A stretch of DNA of 64,000 bases from Erythrobacteraceae bacterium WH01K (GCA_027941995.1 CP115967.1:62001-126000), one strand, 5' to 3'. Positions 42,044 through 49,706 are shown, counted from the stretch's first letter. Program-made: numbers and translations. Notes: generated by a model from the letters alone, not told the origin.

Positions 42044-42816
42044 AATCAGCCGTATTATACCTGGCTGAAACGGCTCCAGCTTGGTTTTCAATAGAAAAGT
42101 CTAATAGAGATTACCTTGTTGGTCATGCGCGACTGCCCAAGACGCCTTGGGCGGTCGGCGGCCTTCAACTGCATATCTTCGGGAGAGAGGTTCCACGGGT
42201 CCGCGAGGAAGTGCCAGGCACTGATCTGCCGTGTCGATGCCCCGAGCGGCACATTCAAGGTGATCAAACCTTCTGCCTGGGTCTGCGCTACCTTAAGGTG
42301 CAGTCGACGGAAAAGGCCCGTCAGTGGTGGGTGCAGCTCGACCAGTTTCTTAGATGCCAAGGGGTCGCTGAACTCACGCGAGTTTGGCCCGTAAACCAAT
42401 CCCTAGATCATGGTAGCGCGGGCGAACATCATGAGCGTGCCCTCTCGCTTGCTGCCGAAGCAGGTCTGGAGGAAGAGTATGCTTCCGCACGCCTCGGTGA
42501 GCCGAGTTGGCTAACCGATCCCAAGTTGCACCTGTTTGACAAGAAGGGCCGCGCCATTAACGGCCGTGCTCTCTGTCCGAGAGGTTGTCGGAGACGTGCT
42601 CGTGGGCGTATAGTTAGTACGCTCCGCATCGATTGCGAAAAAAGGCAATTACTAGTCGATCTTGCTTTTACTGAGCACTTACGTCGCAAGGCGTTAGAGA
42701 GGTATTGGAAGGCTGTTTTCGATAGCGGTGAGAAGTGCTGCAGAACAATGCGAGGGTGCCCGCTAGCCGCCTATGAGAACCGACGCGAAGGCGAATACGA
42801 TGAAATTCGTGAATGA
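42040..42816 (+). CDS. E2-like cysteine-rich protein paired with tandem cyclase
   Basis: A 258-residue protein starting at the ATG overlapping the cyclase stop (ATGA). Residues 60-90 (VPGTDLPCRCPERHIQGDQTFCLGLRYL) resemble the active-site region of ubiquitin-conjugating E2 folds, where a His-rich turn precedes a G-x-C-L motif; Cys79 would be the candidate catalytic residue. The C-terminal third has several cysteines (CPRGC, a single Cys, CC, C) that could bind zinc. No E1 or JAB gene is adjacent. A conjugation-like or scaffold role is possible but unproven. Confidence 0.5.
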   Translation: MKSAVLYLAETAPAWFSIEKSNRDYLVGHARLPKTPWAVGGLQLHIFGREVPRVREEVPGTDLPCRCPERHIQGDQTFCLGLRYLKVQSTEKARQWWVQLDQFLRCQGVAELTRVWPVNQSLDHGSAGEHHERALSLAAEAGLEEEYASARLGEPSWLTDPKLHLFDKKGRAINGRALCPRGCRRRARGRIVSTLRIDCEKRQLLVDLAFTEHLRRKALERYWKAVFDSGEKCCRTMRGCPLAAYENRREGEYDEIRE

Positions 42817-43269
42817 GGTCGACTTCATTCAATGCCAGCTAGATCGGTTACTTGGGTTCTGTGTCTATCTGTAACCGCGAATTGCTTTCCTCTTTTGCCT
42901 GAATACGCTCATCCTTATCATTTATACACTCAGGGCTCGCTTTGACACTTTAACTCATTGCTTGGGATGTTAACTGCCCCGATTCCAACCGCAAAACAGG
43001 CAGTTCCGGATTATCTGACATTGCTTTCGATCGGCGATGATCATTCAACGTCTCGTTTCGGGGACCTGCTATGAATGCCGTGATGACTGAGATGGGACGC
43101 CGCGCGCGACATCTGGTCACCGAACACCGAAAACGAGGCGACCGCAATTGGGCCGCCTCAAAGGCTGAAAATACTCGCGCTTCACTCCGAGCAGATCAGA
43201 TAGCAATGCGCGAGTTAGCACCTGCACAGCATCCGTCGGTTGAGGCGCAGCGCCCATGGATTTCATTCA
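42817..43269. other. gap between E2-like gene and module 2
   Basis: Nothing convincing in about 450 bases. A frame at 43071-43319 begins MNAVMTEMGRRARHL and faintly recalls the start of gamma-glutamyl phosphate reductase, but it degenerates and overlaps the end of the next gene. The AT-rich part at 42880-42960 is probably old intergenic DNA at an island boundary. Confidence 0.35.
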
Positions 43270-43554
43270 CTAGATTTCGTCGGGCCAAACATCACCGTTC
43301 TCTTCGATCCACTTTTTGAGCCGCTCCGACTCCGACTGAATTGCCTCCCATTCATCATCAGACATCAATTCCGTCGGTACGTTGATTTGCAGCTGACGAT
43401 GCCATTCGGGCACCGCTTCCATCCGGACAAGCATGACCTCGACCTTGCCCCGATCGTAGATCTCAAACGTCCGCGTCTTGGCGAGTTCGGCGTATTTGGC
43501 AAAATCCTGCGCGACCTCGTCGACCGAGACACGAAAACATGCATGTGGTTTCAT
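43270..43554 (-). CDS. Phd/YefM-like small protein, module 2
   Basis: A 94-residue protein from MKPHACFRVSVDEV, the same length and start as module 1 (14849-15133). The N-terminal 65 residues are almost the same (KYAELAKTRTFEIYDRGKVEVMLVR), while the acidic C-terminus has diverged (KKWIEENGDVWPDEI). A divergent tail on a conserved N-terminus is the pattern of Phd-type antitoxins whose tail contacts a partner. No partner toxin gene is next to it. Confidence 0.6.
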   Translation of the reverse strand: MKPHACFRVSVDEVAQDFAKYAELAKTRTFEIYDRGKVEVMLVRMEAVPEWHRQLQINVPTELMSDDEWEAIQSESERLKKWIEENGDVWPDEI

Positions 43555-43684
43555 GGGATTGGAACCTTTCGATTGCTTACAACAATCCTGCCGACCGCGG
43601 AGCCGAGTGGGCGATGCAATCGGGCAGGCAAAAGGTTCGTGCCAAGAGTGATAGCCGATCAGTCGCGGAAGGAAAGCCCCCATC
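43555..43684. other. conserved noncoding block, module 2
   Basis: Counterpart of 15134-15262. Long identical runs (AACCTTTCGATTG, GACCGCGGAGCCG, GTGATAGCCGATC) occur in a region that is not coding in module 1. Confidence 0.5.
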
Positions 43685-43712
43685 CTGAGGCCCAGCATAA
43701 TTCTGCGCGGTG

Positions 43713-44615
43713 CTAGCGCGCGAGCTGCCGCATCAAGTAGCCTGCCCCCGCAGGGGTCGCGTTGACCGCGATCGCAAGCTTATTGCGAGTAAGAGAAGGC
43801 AGAGCGACGCGCAGCTCGGCTGCATCAACCAAACGGCTCCGCGAAGTTCGGCGATATCGCGTATGCAGCTGCGCCATCTCACGCTCCAAACGTGCAAGAG
43901 CGCTAGCAGCTGCCGGAGCTTGTCTGGACAGGCACTCGGTCAGCAAATCACGCCATTCCGCGACCGACGAGCATAGGAACTTGTGCCTTGGAACGAGCGA
44001 AGGGAGCAGATTGGCGCTCAATCCCGAACGTTGCAGGAGTACCGGCACCATCGCCAGTACCAACCAAGCGCGGGGATGGTCGCGGCCGAACGTGACGGCC
44101 CGGCCGTCGGGAAGCGTCGCGACAAGCTCGGCATGATCCGTAGCGCGCGTGACCAACCGTGCCACATGCGCGAGCCTTTCAGCGATCGACGTCAGCGATG
44201 GCTCTAACCCCGGTTCTTCCGATATCTTGAGAAGGGCGCTCCACAGCGGACCGTAATGGATAAGATCGGCACCTGACCAGGTCGACGCCTCGGCTTCGGC
44301 GTCGAACAAGCCGCGCAATAGGCGGCGAACCTGACGCTCCCGATTTCCGGTCGCGGGCTCAAGACTAGCGAAGAAGCAGTGGACGATCGCCGCAACGCCG
44401 AGTGGATCGTTCAGGCCTTCACTCGCGCGCGGCGGCAAGCCCGAGCCTGCGACCCAAGCTTCGATAGCGTTAGCGTCAGTCGGAACCCCGGCATTGCGCG
44501 CCGCGATCGCGGCGCCTTCAAAGCGCGCACGGATGCTCCAGGCGGTTCGCGCCGGACTGTGAGTCAGGCGCCCATCGAGCCGTCCGAGGGCGAGAAGGGG
44601 ATCTTGGCGTTCCAT
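43713..44615 (-). CDS. DUF1403 family protein, module 2
   Basis: A 300-residue protein starting MERQDPLLALG, the start used to set that of copy 1. It keeps the same family segments (GLNDPLGVAAIVHCFFASLEP, WSGADLIHYGPLWSALL, FGRDHPRAWLV, LPSLTRNKLAIAVNATPAGAGYL). The high similarity to copy 1 along the whole length, with many silent changes at DNA level, indicates functional conservation. Divergent from the recombinase with a palindrome between them. Confidence 0.7.
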   Translation of the reverse strand: MERQDPLLALGRLDGRLTHSPARTAWSIRARFEGAAIAARNAGVPTDANAIEAWVAGSGLPPRASEGLNDPLGVAAIVHCFFASLEPATGNRERQVRRLLRGLFDAEAEASTWSGADLIHYGPLWSALLKISEEPGLEPSLTSIAERLAHVARLVTRATDHAELVATLPDGRAVTFGRDHPRAWLVLAMVPVLLQRSGLSANLLPSLVPRHKFLCSSVAEWRDLLTECLSRQAPAAASALARLEREMAQLHTRYRRTSRSRLVDAAELRVALPSLTRNKLAIAVNATPAGAGYLMRQLAR

Positions 44616-44715
44616 ATCGCTGTCGTCGAATATCCAACGATTCTAGGCGCATATGGATTCCGTAGGAAAGCAAAAAGTGGGTTTGCTTTTGCTTGCTTGG
44701 ACGGTCGTGAAACAA

Positions 44716-44744
44716 ACATGTGATAAAGAGTATTTATCACATGT
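44716..44744. promoter_or_regulatory. 29-bp palindrome between DUF1403 and recombinase, module 2
   Basis: Perfect 12-bp arms ACATGTGATAAA and TTTATCACATGT flank GAGTA, 38 bases before the recombinase start. The inner pair differs from module 1 on both arms at once, so symmetry is under selection while the 5-base centre is free to change. Confidence 0.7.
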
Positions 44745-44781
44745 TGCAGAGACGCCTGCTTTGGCTAGTCTGAAGCCTGAA

Positions 44782-45984
44782 ATGGCCGGCATCCCCTCCC
44801 CGTACGCGCCCAGCAACACCGCCATCGCGGAAGTGGTGACCGATCTTGCGTTGGCGCTGCGGGGTCCGGGCGTAAACGTCGATCGGGAGATGCTCGAGGC
44901 TTATGTCACGGCAGCTGCGCCGAATTCAATCCGCGCGCTGCGCCAGGATGTTGAAGCGTTCGATCTATGGTGTCGGCGCGAGAATTATTCGACCTTTCCC
45001 GCCACGCCGAAACAGGTCGCGAATTGGTTGAAGCATCGCGCCGCCGAAGGTGGTGCACCCGCCTCGCTAGTGCGCTACAAGGCATCGCTCGCCAAGGCTC
45101 ATAGACTACTCGGGCTCGCAGACCCGACCAAACATGAGCTGTGCCGCCTCGCGATTGCATCGCATCGGCGCGTGGTTGGTTCGAAGCAGAAGCAGGCGCG
45201 ACCGCTTCGGTTCCGCGGCGCGGTCAAGGATCCGGTGCAAGATACGCCGCGCGGCATACATATCCGCGCGATCTTGGAAGCTTGCGACGACACGCCAACC
45301 GGGCTGCGGAATCGCGCGCTGCTCTCGACCGCCTATGATACGGGGCTTCGCGCCAGCGAACTGGTTGTAGTCGAGGTCGCCGACCTGCTGGAGGCGCTCG
45401 ATCCCGAGGCCCGGCTGCTGGCAATCGATCGCCATAAGGGCGACCAGGAGGGAGAAGGCGCCACCGCCTATTTATCACCGCGCAGCGTCAAGGCGATCGA
45501 CGCCTGGCTCAAAGCAGCGGACATCGAGGACGGGCCGATCTTCAGGCGGGTGATTGTGCGACGCTATGCCGCACGACCTGCGCGAAAACCGATGAAGCCC
45601 TCGCAGCTATCAGGGCGCGCTCTTTGGGACCCGCGCAAGTTCGTCGGGCGCGACGCGGTGGCAGCACGGGTTGAGCATCAGGTTGGCGAAAAGGCCCTGC
45701 ATCCGGGATCGATCACACCGATTCTTCGCAAGATGATCTCGGAGGCAATCGATGTGGGCGCGTTCGGCGATCTCGACAAGGAGCAGGCTGGTCAGCTCGT
45801 GAACGGGTTCAGCGCGCATTCGACGCGGGTCGGGCTCAACCAGGACTTGTTCGCGGTGGGTGAGACGCTCGCTGGCATTATGGATGCGTTGCGCTGGAAC
45901 TCGCCAAAGATGCCGCTCGCCTACAATCGCAATCTTGCGGCCGAAGAAGGCGCAGCAGGGCGTTTGCTTTCAAAGCTGGATTGA
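44782..45984 (+). CDS. tyrosine recombinase, module 2
   Basis: A 400-residue recombinase, equal in length to copy 1 when started at the ATG at 44782; the longer frame from 44653 would run through the palindrome. Catalytic residues: Arg in YDTGLRASEL, Lys in RHKGDQEG, HxxR in SAHSTRVG, Tyr in PLAYNRNL. The sequence is highly similar to copy 1 across the catalytic domain and varies mostly in the first 30 residues. An intact enzyme in a second copy of the same module suggests independent acquisition rather than a recent duplication. Confidence 0.85.
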   Translation: MAGIPSPYAPSNTAIAEVVTDLALALRGPGVNVDREMLEAYVTAAAPNSIRALRQDVEAFDLWCRRENYSTFPATPKQVANWLKHRAAEGGAPASLVRYKASLAKAHRLLGLADPTKHELCRLAIASHRRVVGSKQKQARPLRFRGAVKDPVQDTPRGIHIRAILEACDDTPTGLRNRALLSTAYDTGLRASELVVVEVADLLEALDPEARLLAIDRHKGDQEGEGATAYLSPRSVKAIDAWLKAADIEDGPIFRRVIVRRYAARPARKPMKPSQLSGRALWDPRKFVGRDAVAARVEHQVGEKALHPGSITPILRKMISEAIDVGAFGDLDKEQAGQLVNGFSAHSTRVGLNQDLFAVGETLAGIMDALRWNSPKMPLAYNRNLAAEEGAAGRLLSKLD

Positions 45985-45992
45985 CGCTCCTG

Positions 45993-46355
45993 CTAGGCGT
46001 GAACTCCGGCATGAACCGCGCCCTGCACGTTTTTGACATACTCGGCTTCGCCCTTCCCGATCCAATCAAGCGGCGAGCCTCTGCCCAAACCTCGCGGGTA
46101 CCCATGGTTCATCCAGCAGGCAGCCTTTGTTTCGTCCTCGGCGAGCCAGATCGCACGGTTGTAAACATCGAGCAGCGGCTGCAAACGATCCTGCGTCGAT
46201 CCTGACAGCTTGTTTTGATTGAGTTCTGCCGTCGTCACACCGATCACCTCGGCCAGGCGCGCCCTTGAGATCATAAGACTCTCAGCAAAACGTGCGATGT
46301 CGGCGCCGGTCTCTGGCATAGTCCACTTGGGCTTGAAATTGGTCGCTTCGCTCAT
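45993..46355 (-). CDS. orphan MbcA/ParS/Xre-type antitoxin-like protein
   Basis: A 120-residue protein. The N-terminal HTH-like part (ESLMISRARLAEVIGVTTAELNQ) and the C-terminal toxin-binding pattern (KAACWMNHGYPRGLGRGSPLDWIGKGEAEYVKN) fit the antitoxins of RES toxins. No RES gene is adjacent: the downstream neighbour is the recombinase, convergent and 8 bases away. It may be an orphan left after loss of its toxin, or an anti-addiction gene. Confidence 0.7.
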   Translation of the reverse strand: MSEATNFKPKWTMPETGADIARFAESLMISRARLAEVIGVTTAELNQNKLSGSTQDRLQPLLDVYNRAIWLAEDETKAACWMNHGYPRGLGRGSPLDWIGKGEAEYVKNVQGAVHAGVHA

Positions 46356-46451
46356 GGTTCACACCTTGTGCTTCGTGTGGAGAACTGCGGTCTCATTACA
46401 CTATTGATAAGGCAGTTTGCCTCCCCGTCATTCACAAGGTAGCATTACGCT

Positions 46452-46598
46452 ATGCGGATTAATTCTGACAAGTCGCTAGCCGTCGCGCGCCAGACCTTCG
46501 AGCGGTTTGGCCGTAGCTGGACCGAAGTTCGCAAACATGCCGTTAGACGAGATGGTGTGCTAGTCGTCGACAGCTCGAAGGCACCGCCACAGACATGA
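46452..46598 (+). CDS. possible 48-residue protein
   Basis: A short frame beginning MRINSDKSLAVARQTFERFG with basic character and a DGVLVVD segment. No good ribosome binding site and no known family. It sits in the gap between the antitoxin-like gene and the kinase gene. Confidence 0.28.
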   Translation: MRINSDKSLAVARQTFERFGRSWTEVRKHAVRRDGVLVVDSSKAPPQT

Positions 46599-46616
46599 CG
46601 CGAAAGTCTGGAATGA

Positions 46617-46647
46617 GGGTGGGAAGAGGACAGTCTGCTTTCGAGCA
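46617..46647. repeat. degenerate intergenic repeat
   Basis: GGGTGGGAAGAGGACAG followed by TCTGCTTTCGAG, matching the pattern at 47418-47447 and 48968-49000. Confidence 0.45.
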
Positions 46648-46689
46648 TCAATATTGCCAAGCGGACACAACCGAGCAATTCTCTCTTTC

Positions 46690-47259
46690 ATGGAAAGCGT
46701 AGCAACAAAACGGTTCAAGCAACCAAAGATTGTCGTGATAAATGGTGTTAGCAGCGTCGGTAAAACGTCGGTGGCGAAGGCCATTCAAAATCATGCGAGG
46801 GGAGCTTTCCTTCATGTGCAAATGGATGATTTCCTCAGAATGCTTCCCCGCCGGGCTCTTGAAAGCCGTGAGGGGCTGGTTTTCGAGCGCATCGACAGTC
46901 AAACGATTGATGTTAAATTCGGCGATCTAATTGAGCGCGCCTTAGCTGGTATGCGCAGCGCCGTCGCTTCAATGGCCGAATGCGGCAACAACATGGTGAT
47001 TGATGATGTTTTTCTCGCCGACGAAGACGTTCACTACCGCAGACTGCTTAGCCGATTTGAGTATCGACTGGTTGGGCTTTTCGCGCCGCTGGAGATAGTG
47101 CAGGAGCGGGAACGTGTGCGCGGAGATCGAGATATCGGCTTGGCGAAAGGCCAATATGAACGGGTCCACACAGGACGGATTTATGACTTGAAGATGGACA
47201 CTTCGCAGGCATCTCCGGACCAGATTGCATTAGAAATATGCGAGGCTTTTTCGCTTTAG
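46690..47259 (+). CDS. chloramphenicol-phosphotransferase-like P-loop kinase
   Basis: A 189-residue P-loop protein from MESVATKRF. Walker A is INGVSSVGKTSVAKAI, the substrate segment is FLHVQMDDFLRMLPRR, and VIDDVFLADEDVHYR is the Walker B-like region; a basic RERERVRGDRDIGLAKGQY lid follows. This matches the CPT family, which phosphorylates chloramphenicol or related hydroxyls in some hosts. Substrate not provable. It sits in a run of small-molecule-modifying enzymes (APH-like, two GNATs). Confidence 0.75.
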   Translation: MESVATKRFKQPKIVVINGVSSVGKTSVAKAIQNHARGAFLHVQMDDFLRMLPRRALESREGLVFERIDSQTIDVKFGDLIERALAGMRSAVASMAECGNNMVIDDVFLADEDVHYRRLLSRFEYRLVGLFAPLEIVQERERVRGDRDIGLAKGQYERVHTGRIYDLKMDTSQASPDQIALEICEAFSL

Positions 47260-47284
47260 CTGACCTAGAGTTTCTTCTGCTTTC

Positions 47285-47480
47285 GGGATATCAAAACACC
47301 CCCCGAAACGGCTGACTTTAGGGTCGTGAGCCGTCCGTCCGATCTTGGGAATCATCCAGACTAAGCTGACGGGCCGCCTACAGGTTGTGACCCTGCGCAA
47401 ACGATGGTCTGCTTATAGGTGGGGAGCAGAACGTCCGCTATCGAGAGGCATCAAGGGGAAGCGGACGTTCAAGGCGCGAA
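47285..47480. repeat. degenerate intergenic repeat cluster
   Basis: Contains TTTAGGGTCGTGAGCCGTCCGTCC and GGTGGGGAGCAGAACGTCCGC, both resembling intergenic sequence at 48898-49000 and 52370-52430. It fills the gap between two convergent genes. Confidence 0.45.
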
Positions 47481-47535
47481 TAAGGTCGCCGTCGTTCTCG
47501 GTGCCGAAAGAGCTAAGGGCCTCGACCAAAGGCGC

Positions 47536-48417
47536 TCACGCTCCTAGTGCAGACGCGGCATTTCTGATGCTCGCTGTCGCTACCTGCCGCATGGAGCGCT
47601 CCCGTTCAGGGTCGAGGCCCCAATTCCCCATACTTCGGTTCCCCGCTGCTGCGACGTAAGCCTGCCACAGTGCAAACCGCATAGGAGCGACCTGCTTGTT
47701 TTCACGATAAGCATCCAAGAAGACGCGAGAACCCCAGTCGCCGTAAAGGTAACTTAGCTCCAGACACGCACAGGCGACGTCCGACAGGGGATCGCCAAGC
47801 GCTGCATCCTCCCAATCAATGATTCCGACAAGCTTCTCATTCTGCCAAATCAGGTTCTTTGGCCAATAGTCTCCGTGCAGCAGCACAGGCTCGCCCGAAA
47901 AGGCGCTGAATTCCATTCGAGCGACATGGTCTCGCAGTCGGTGCCACTCGGCCTCCGGAGGAAGGAAGTCGAGTAATTCGGGTCGCGGGTCCGATCTTGA
48001 CGGCAACGCTGGCAATGTGTCGGTCCTGCTGCCGTGAATGGCCACCAGCTGCTCTGCCATGACCCGAATATGCTTTTCGACGGCCGAAGCGGGAATATCG
48101 GTCGATCCCTCAATGTAGCGCAGCAAGGTGAAGGGGTGTCGATCAGCGCCATCGGCATTACCCCATGCGATCGGCTCAGGCACTGCCAAACCCAAGCTGT
48201 ATAACGAGCGCAGCAATTCAAATTCAAGAGCGGCCGGATGTCCGCAGTGGCTCGCTCCGTGCTCGCGCAAGACAAGCCTTGTCATTGCACTGGTCTCAAG
48301 TTGAACGTCGAGCAAGGTAACATTCGCTGAAACACCGCCTTCCAACTTCTCATGCTGTCGCAGTTTCGCACCAGGAAAGTACATGGCGAGAAGGCTGTTT
48401 AGGTGTTCGTCCATCAT
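47536..48417 (-). CDS. aminoglycoside-phosphotransferase (APH) family protein
   Basis: A 293-residue kinase-fold protein. The catalytic loop is LLHGDYWPKNLIW (Asp and Asn) and the metal-binding motif is GIIDWEDAALGDP. The N-lobe has GGVSANVTLLDV and the linker HPFTLLRYIEGS. The family phosphorylates aminoglycosides, macrolides, choline or homoserine-type substrates. The context of other modifying enzymes suggests drug resistance, but the substrate is open. Confidence 0.85.
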   Translation of the reverse strand: MMDEHLNSLLAMYFPGAKLRQHEKLEGGVSANVTLLDVQLETSAMTRLVLREHGASHCGHPAALEFELLRSLYSLGLAVPEPIAWGNADGADRHPFTLLRYIEGSTDIPASAVEKHIRVMAEQLVAIHGSRTDTLPALPSRSDPRPELLDFLPPEAEWHRLRDHVARMEFSAFSGEPVLLHGDYWPKNLIWQNEKLVGIIDWEDAALGDPLSDVACACLELSYLYGDWGSRVFLDAYRENKQVAPMRFALWQAYVAAAGNRSMGNWGLDPERERSMRQVATASIRNAASALGA

Positions 48418-48461
48418 GCGCTGCTATACCAAGAGCTGGTGCGTCATGCTATCAACGGGTG

Positions 48462-48896
48462 ATGGTAATCGCGTTCACCTTCGTAGGTCGAGACGACATC
48501 GATCAGTTCAGAAGCGTCGCGGAAGACGTGTTCGACTCAGATTTGTCCGCTGATGCCCTGGAATCGTTCTTGACCAATGAAAGCAACCACATGGTGATAG
48601 CTAGAGCCAGCGATACGATCGTGGGCTTCGTTTCGGCGGTGGACTACATCCACCCTGATAAGCCTCGCGAGATGTGGATAAACGAAGTCGGCGTAGCCAA
48701 AGCGTGGCGTGGACAGCAGATTGCCAAAAAACTGGTGTCGAAAATGCTTGATTATGGCCGCACGATCGGATGCACGGAGGCATGGGTCCTTGCAGACCCC
48801 GACAATGTAGCTGCCAACTCGCTATATCGCGCGGTAGCCGCAAAGCACGACCCTGAACCAACGACCGCTGTTATGCACACTTTCAAGCTGATCTAA
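48462..48896 (+). CDS. GNAT acetyltransferase (AAC-like)
   Basis: A 144-residue GNAT. The acetyl-CoA site is INEVGVAKAWRGQQIAKKLV (Q/R-x-x-G-x-A pattern), followed by GCTEAWVLADPDNVAANSLYRAV. The acidic N-terminus (DVFDSDLSADALESFL) recalls aminoglycoside 3-N-acetyltransferases of the AAC(3)-I type. ATG at 48462 preferred; a GTG lies one codon earlier. It is divergent from the APH-like gene with about 45 bases between them. Confidence 0.8.
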   Translation: MVIAFTFVGRDDIDQFRSVAEDVFDSDLSADALESFLTNESNHMVIARASDTIVGFVSAVDYIHPDKPREMWINEVGVAKAWRGQQIAKKLVSKMLDYGRTIGCTEAWVLADPDNVAANSLYRAVAAKHDPEPTTAVMHTFKLI

Positions 48897-48897
48897 C

Positions 48898-49010
48898 GAC
48901 CGATTTTGGGGTCGGTAGCTGTCAGTCAGCTCCTGGCCCGTCGCTTGCTCGGCCAATTAGTCGCGAAGTGGGTGGAAAGCGGACGATCCGCTATCAGGGA
49001 GTTGTGGATG
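48898..49010. repeat. degenerate intergenic repeat
   Basis: Begins GACCGATTTTGGGGTCGGTAGC and contains GTGGGTGGAAAGCGGAC-GATCCGCTATC, the clearest example of the scattered repeat family. A frame through it should not be taken as the start of the next gene. Confidence 0.5.
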
Positions 49011-49103
49011 AAAACGGTCATTCCGGAGCTTACCCCCCTTCTGCGCGAGGGATTTGTACGCAAGTGCTCGAACCCAAAGTCGAATTTAGAAGGAGTTGGT
49101 CTT

Positions 49104-49655
49104 TTGAGTGTCAGAGATATCTCGCTCACTGAACGTCCGGACCTTTTGACTGAGCGCTTGGTGCTACGGCGGCCCGAACTCGGTGATGTCGAAGCTATAG
49201 TGAGCATCGTAGGGGATTGGGATGTAGCTCGCCGTCTGGCGCGGGTGCCTTACCCCTATGGAACAGATGACGCGCATTTCTTCCTTGATGAGGTTGTTCC
49301 GAGCGAGTGGGTCTGGGCCATCACCTTGATCGGGGACGATACTCTTATCGGCGCGGTCGGGTTAACCCCGGAAGAGGACAGGAACTCGGCAGAACTCGGA
49401 TATTGGTTGTCGCCTGCTCATGCCGGAAAGGGGATCGCGACGGAGGCTGCCACGGAGGTCGTCCGGTTTGGCTTCGAGAGCCTTCGCCTGCCTCTTGTCA
49501 CGTCCGGCTATTTTGAAGACAACCCGGCCTCAGGCCGCGTGCTTCGCAAGCTGGGTTTCATCGAGACCGGGCCGGGCGAACGTTCGAGCATGGCCGCTGG
49601 AAGCACTGTCCCATCGGTCGAGATGGAATTGCCGCGGTCGAACTGGCTCGAATGA
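49104..49655 (+). CDS. GNAT acetyltransferase (RimJ/RimL type)
   Basis: A 183-residue protein from the TTG at 49104, 8 bases after AAGGAG. The frame opens at 48906 but that part is repeat DNA. The family start TERLVLRRPELGDVEAIV is followed by ELGYWLSPAHAGKGIATEAATEVVRFGFESL, the acetyl-CoA loop, and ENPAS-like DNPASGRVLRKLGFIETG. Relatives acetylate ribosomal protein N-termini or antibiotics. Substrate unknown. Confidence 0.8.
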   Translation: MSVRDISLTERPDLLTERLVLRRPELGDVEAIVSIVGDWDVARRLARVPYPYGTDDAHFFLDEVVPSEWVWAITLIGDDTLIGAVGLTPEEDRNSAELGYWLSPAHAGKGIATEAATEVVRFGFESLRLPLVTSGYFEDNPASGRVLRKLGFIETGPGERSSMAAGSTVPSVEMELPRSNWLE

Positions 49656-49706
49656 CCTCGGCCATTCTCCAACATCACCGAGCGATCGACGCTGCTCTCG
49701 TCCAGA

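Noticed and set aside
43071-43319. Possible proA N-terminal fragment (MNAVMTEMGRRARHL)
   Set aside because: Similarity is limited to a few residues and degenerates quickly; it also runs into the convergent Phd-like gene. Not enough to call a pseudogene.
48906-49103. N-terminal 66 residues of the GNAT frame from 48906
   Set aside because: This part is intergenic repeat sequence; TTG 49104 has a proper ribosome binding site and matches the family start.
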